Program-made: the position numbers and the translations under genes
Part shown: piece by piece, positions 61,177 to 64,000 of the stretch
How positions within the stretch are numbered: position 1 is the stretch's first letter
How the letters are laid out: each line of letters starts with the position of its first letter
Notes under the pieces: model-generated
What the model was told of the DNA's origin: nothing
Databases searched by the model: none
What the model saw: only the letters and a program-made list of their open reading frames with translations
NCBI GenBank assembly: GCA_036742455.1
Contig: DAINQU010000010.1
Span: 34,949 to 98,948 of the forward strand
Origin: CAIKZZ01 sp036742455
GTDB lineage: Bacteria > Pseudomonadota > Gammaproteobacteria > Steroidobacterales > Steroidobacteraceae
Direction: 5' to 3'
Length of the DNA: 64,000 bases

Positions 61177-61357
61177 AAAGGGTACGACAGCCTCGGGCAA
61201 GGGGAATTCGCGCGCAGTGATGTTACCCCTCACCCGAGCGCGGCGTAAGCCGTAGCGGGCGGCGCCGAGCGGCCTTGGTCCGAAAGGTATCAGCGAGGAC
61301 TTGACGGAGCACCCGTGACCTTGGTTACCTGCATCCTCACTCGTAGGGGGATGACCG

Positions 61358-63379
61358 ATGCCTAGTTGCCTGTGGAATCGTTCGGCTTTGGTTCTCATCG
61401 GCGCCCTCAGCGCGGTCACAGGGTACGCCAGCGCCGTCGCGCCGCTGGCGTACCCTTCGGTGTCACGGGGAACCGTCACCGAGTCGCAGTTTGGAGTGAC
61501 AGTTGCTGATCCGTACCGCTGGCTCGAAGAGCTCGATAGCCCCGCCACTCACGCCTTCGTCGCGGCTCAAAATGCCCTGACGACGTCCTATCTGAGCGGT
61601 TTGCCAGGACGGGATCGACTTCGCCATCGTTTGGCCGAGTTACAGCAATACACTCGCTACGGGACTCCGTTCGGTGAGGCGGGCGCTATGTTCTACACCA
61701 TGAACACCGGCCTACAGAATCAGAATGTTCTGTATCGCCGNNNNNNNNNNNNNNNNNNNNNNNNNNNNNNNNNNNNNNNNNNNNNNNNNNNNNNNNNNNN
61801 NNNNNNNNNNNNNNNNNNNNNNNNNNNNNNNNNNNNNNNNAGCGCGTTCCCGGCACCGAAGCCGGGCGACGAACTGGCTGCCGAAGATCGGAATGATGCG
61901 CTGTATCGGCATGACCTCGGCACACCGGCGACGACGGATCGGCGCCTGTGGTCCGATCCGGAGCATCCGGATCGCCAGTTTCAGCCTGCCTTGTCGGACG
62001 ACGGTCGGTACCTCGTGATCGCCAGTGGTGAGGGCGAGGTGGGTGACAAGGGTCTCGAGGACATCCATATCTTCGATACCGTCTCGGGCACGGCGCTGGC
62101 CATGACGACCGGCTTTAGCGCAGCCTTCGTGTACGCCGGTTCGGATGCGGGACTTTTGTATTTCGTGACGACGGATCACGCTCCGAACGGACGGGTGATC
62201 GCCGTCGATCCCACGCAGCCGCAACGGGACCACTGGCACGATGTCATCCCCGAATCCACGGATACGCTGCTCGTCAGTGAACCGGTCGTCAGCGTGATCA
62301 GTCACCGTCTGCTGGTGCAGCGTCTACACGACGCGCACAGCACGGTGGCAGTGTATGACCTGACCGGACAGTACCTGCATTCCATAGCGCTACCGGGTGC
62401 CGGATCGGTGCATGGCTTTGGTGGCCGTTCGACGGACAGTGCGACCTACTTCAGTTACACCGATGCACTAACGCCGAGTACGGTGTATCGCTACGATGTC
62501 GTGCACCATCAGACTCAGCGTCTGCAGGCGCCAACCGTCCATTTTCGGCGGGCGGACTTCGTTGCCGAGCAGGTGTTTTATCCCGGATATGACGGAACGC
62601 GGATACCCATGACGCTGGTGTATCGCAAAGGCATGCGTCGAAACGGCCGCAATCCGACCCTGCTGTATGCCTATGGCGGGTTTGGCATTGCTGAGTTACC
62701 TCATTTCGCGGCGCACCGTATCGCATGGATCGAACGTGGAGGCATTTTCGCCATCGCCAATATCCGTGGCGGCGGTGAATACGGCGAGGCGTGGCATCGT
62801 GCAGCGACCGGTATCCATCGCCAAGTGGCATTCAATGATTTCCAAGCGGCTGCCGAATGGTTGGCTCAAGAACGGTATACCACGCCAGCCCGTCTGGGGA
62901 TTCAGGGCGGATCGAACGGTGGACTACTCATGGGCGTGAGCGTGACGCAACGTCCGGCGCTCTATGGCGCGGTTATCGCGCAAGTGGGCGTGATGGACAT
63001 GCTGCGCTTCGACCGTTTCGGCCAGGGCGCGGGGTGGACCGGCGATTTCGGCTCACCCTCCGAGGAATCGACGTTCCGGGCGTTGGCGAGGTATTCACCG
63101 GTCCACAACGTGCGGGCCGGTCTGGAGTATCCCGCGACCTTGATCGTGACGGGTGACCACGATACCCGCGTCTACCCGGCGCACTCCTTCAAGTTCGCGG
63201 CCGCCTTACAGTCGGCGCAGGTCGGATCTGCACCCATCTTATTGATGCTGGAGAAGGCATCGGGGCATGGGGGAGGCACGAACGTGTCGCAGGCTATCGA
63301 GCAAAACGCCGACATCTACGGGTTTCTGTGGAAGGCTTTGGCGGGCGACGTGGCAGCGACGCGGAACCGTACTCCCTAG
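61358..63379 (+). CDS. S9A prolyl oligopeptidase, interrupted by an assembly gap
   Basis: An exported peptidase with a signal peptide (about residues 1-25). The N-terminus YPSVSRGTVTESQFGVTVADPYRWLEELDS is typical of prolyl oligopeptidases. The C-terminal hydrolase domain has the nucleophile in GIQGGSNGGLLMG, the acid in VTGDHDTRVYP and the base in ASGHGGGTNV. The frame happens to stay open across 100 N at 61741-61840. Comparison with remembered family members suggests roughly 85 residues belong there, more than 100 N can hold. The gene is probably intact in the organism. A perfect 13-bp inverted repeat lies at 61421-61455. Confidence 0.85.
   Translation: MPSCLWNRSALVLIGALSAVTGYASAVAPLAYPSVSRGTVTESQFGVTVADPYRWLEELDSPATHAFVAAQNALTTSYLSGLPGRDRLRHRLAELQQYTRYGTPFGEAGAMFYTMNTGLQNQNVLYRXXXXXXXXXXXXXXXXXXXXXXXXXXXXXXXXXXSAFPAPKPGDELAAEDRNDALYRHDLGTPATTDRRLWSDPEHPDRQFQPALSDDGRYLVIASGEGEVGDKGLEDIHIFDTVSGTALAMTTGFSAAFVYAGSDAGLLYFVTTDHAPNGRVIAVDPTQPQRDHWHDVIPESTDTLLVSEPVVSVISHRLLVQRLHDAHSTVAVYDLTGQYLHSIALPGAGSVHGFGGRSTDSATYFSYTDALTPSTVYRYDVVHHQTQRLQAPTVHFRRADFVAEQVFYPGYDGTRIPMTLVYRKGMRRNGRNPTLLYAYGGFGIAELPHFAAHRIAWIERGGIFAIANIRGGGEYGEAWHRAATGIHRQVAFNDFQAAAEWLAQERYTTPARLGIQGGSNGGLLMGVSVTQRPALYGAVIAQVGVMDMLRFDRFGQGAGWTGDFGSPSEESTFRALARYSPVHNVRAGLEYPATLIVTGDHDTRVYPAHSFKFAAALQSAQVGSAPILLMLEKASGHGGGTNVSQAIEQNADIYGFLWKALAGDVAATRNRTP
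61421..61455 (+). repeat. 13-bp perfect inverted repeat inside the S9A peptidase start region
   Basis: GGGTACGCCAGCG (61421-61433) and CGCTGGCGTACCC (61443-61455) pair perfectly around a 9-base loop, about 64 bases into the gene, near the signal-peptide junction. It would form a strong RNA stem. Confidence 0.7.
61741..61840. other. Assembly gap of 100 N
   Basis: Exactly 100 undetermined bases inside the S9A peptidase gene. The round number suggests a scaffolding placeholder rather than a measured length. Confidence 0.99.
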
Positions 63380-63445
63380 CCGCATTGGAGTACCGCTTCT
63401 TCGATGCGAGATCGGACGTCGCATCTCGGGATCGGGTTAAGGCCT

Positions 63446-63467
63446 CGGAACCGTCTGCGCGGTTCCG
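63446..63467. terminator. Hairpin between convergent peptidase and TonB-receptor genes
   Basis: CGGAACCG (63446-63453) and CGGTTCCG (63460-63467) are 8-bp arms around a 6-base loop, in the 264-bp gap between two gene ends. No T run follows. The rest of this gap shows no gene. Confidence 0.4.
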
Positions 63468-63643
63468 GCTGCATCCGGCCACATTACCTCGGTGATCCGC
63501 AGGAGACCCGTGCCGGGGGCCGCAACGGTCATCACGGGCGAGTGGCGGAATCGCGCACCGTGCGAGGTGGTGTGCCACCCGGATGACCGTGCCGGGCAGA
63601 CCGCGGTTAGCAGTCCGCCCGGCCGAAGGTCGTTAACGAGGCG

Positions 63644-64000
63644 TCAGAACTTATAGTTCGCGCCGATCAACACCTGGCGCCCGAACGTGTGGTACTGACT
63701 GAGCACCGACTGTCCGTACGATTGCTGACTGACGATGTACGGCCGATCCGTCAAATTTTCGCCCTGCAACTGTATTTCCAGATTTCTGAGAGAACCCGAT
63801 TGGATCGTGTAGCCGATTTGGGCATCCAGCAACGCCTCCGGTTCGATTTGGTCCATCACGAACTTAAAGGCATTTAGGCGGAAGGCCGAGTAACCCGAGC
63901 GATAGCGCTCGGCCACGCGTAACTGCCAACCGCTCTTTTCGAAGTAGAGCGCAGCGTTGGCGACAATCTTCGACAACCCGTCGAAGGTAATCGCCGGATT
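63644..64000 (-). CDS. TonB-dependent receptor, C-terminal part
   Basis: The last 118 residues of an outer-membrane TonB-dependent receptor; the frame is open to the right edge of the window. Segments ITFDGLSKIVANAALYFEKSGWQLRVAERYRSGY, LEIQLQGENLTDRPYI and the terminal VLIGANYKF with a final Phe are typical of the last barrel strands of these receptors. The ligand cannot be read. It converges with the S9A peptidase gene, a pairing often seen in peptide users. Confidence 0.88.
   Translation of the reverse strand, partial: NPAITFDGLSKIVANAALYFEKSGWQLRVAERYRSGYSAFRLNAFKFVMDQIEPEALLDAQIGYTIQSGSLRNLEIQLQGENLTDRPYIVSQQSYGQSVLSQYHTFGRQVLIGANYKF

Noticed and set aside
1..64000. tRNA, rRNA, CRISPR, insertion sequence or phage features
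   Set aside because: I looked in the gaps and at gene ends and saw no cloverleaf, spaced repeats, transposase or integrase. Gaps are mostly under 200 bp.

Overview
The window looks like a scaffold of a GC-rich Gram-negative bacterium of the Pseudomonadota, more likely a gammaproteobacterium than not. It has an lpxA-type lipid A acyltransferase, a TonB-dependent receptor, a copper-handling SCO protein, Tat-exported enzymes and many MFS carriers. A run of exactly 100 N inside a peptidase gene points to a draft or metagenome assembly. I see no rRNA, tRNA, insertion sequence, phage gene, CRISPR array or origin.

Layout. 1-2792 (+): tail of an Old Yellow Enzyme-type oxidoreductase, an AAHS-type MFS carrier and an alpha/beta hydrolase. 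2802-10029 (-): choline-sulfatase, a choline ABC transporter whose binding protein and permease are fused, a D-serine dehydratase-like PLP enzyme, then a copper group (Csp1-like copper-storage protein, DUF2946 protein, outer-membrane barrel, SCO1-like protein). 10174-15659 (+): S9 peptidase, two SDRs, gamma-glutamyltransferase and a small YkoF-like protein. 15656-17977: an MttB-family methyltransferase and a divergent BetI-like TetR regulator sharing a clear palindromic operator. 18094-21521 (-): alpha/beta hydrolase and a six-hairpin glycosidase. 22101-24661 (-): amine-oxidase-like flavoprotein with its MFS carrier, divergent from 24768-27407 (+), a tryptophan-tryptophylquinone (TTQ) amine dehydrogenase (heavy and light chains) with two monohaem cytochromes c. 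27433-29383 (-): class V PLP enzyme and SDR. 29475-32483 (+): OPA-type MFS carrier, TmpA-like and TmpB-like oxygenases, abutting a convergent betaine-homocysteine methyltransferase. 33711-39299: membrane proteins, a secreted hydrolase, a CaiB/acyl-CoA dehydrogenase pair, VOC and YceI proteins. 39353-45488: Bcr/CflA carrier, then LysR regulator, glutaryl-CoA dehydrogenase, CoA-transferase and aldehyde dehydrogenase (glutarate degradation). 45482-54301: Ada-like repair protein, Tat asparaginase/amidohydrolase/MFS operon, orphan lpxA, flavoprotein and serine hydrolase. 54311-64000: methyltransferase-GT32 fusion, class IV aminotransferase, M20 amidohydrolase, K+ channel, TSUP permease, S9A peptidase and the end of a TonB receptor.

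The unifying theme is scavenging of methylated and quaternary amines. Choline-O-sulfate can be cleaved (BetC) and choline imported (ChoX-ChoW fusion). Trimethylaminoethylphosphonate can be imported and oxidised to glycine betaine and phosphate (TmpA/TmpB), and betaine can donate a methyl group to homocysteine. A BetI-like regulator sits beside an MttB-type demethylase, and released primary amines could be oxidised by the TTQ enzyme. Several modules lack expected partners: no ATPase for the choline transporter, no TTQ maturation genes, and no corrinoid protein for MttB. These gaps are the most interesting features of the window. All functions are read from motifs and context, not from database searches.
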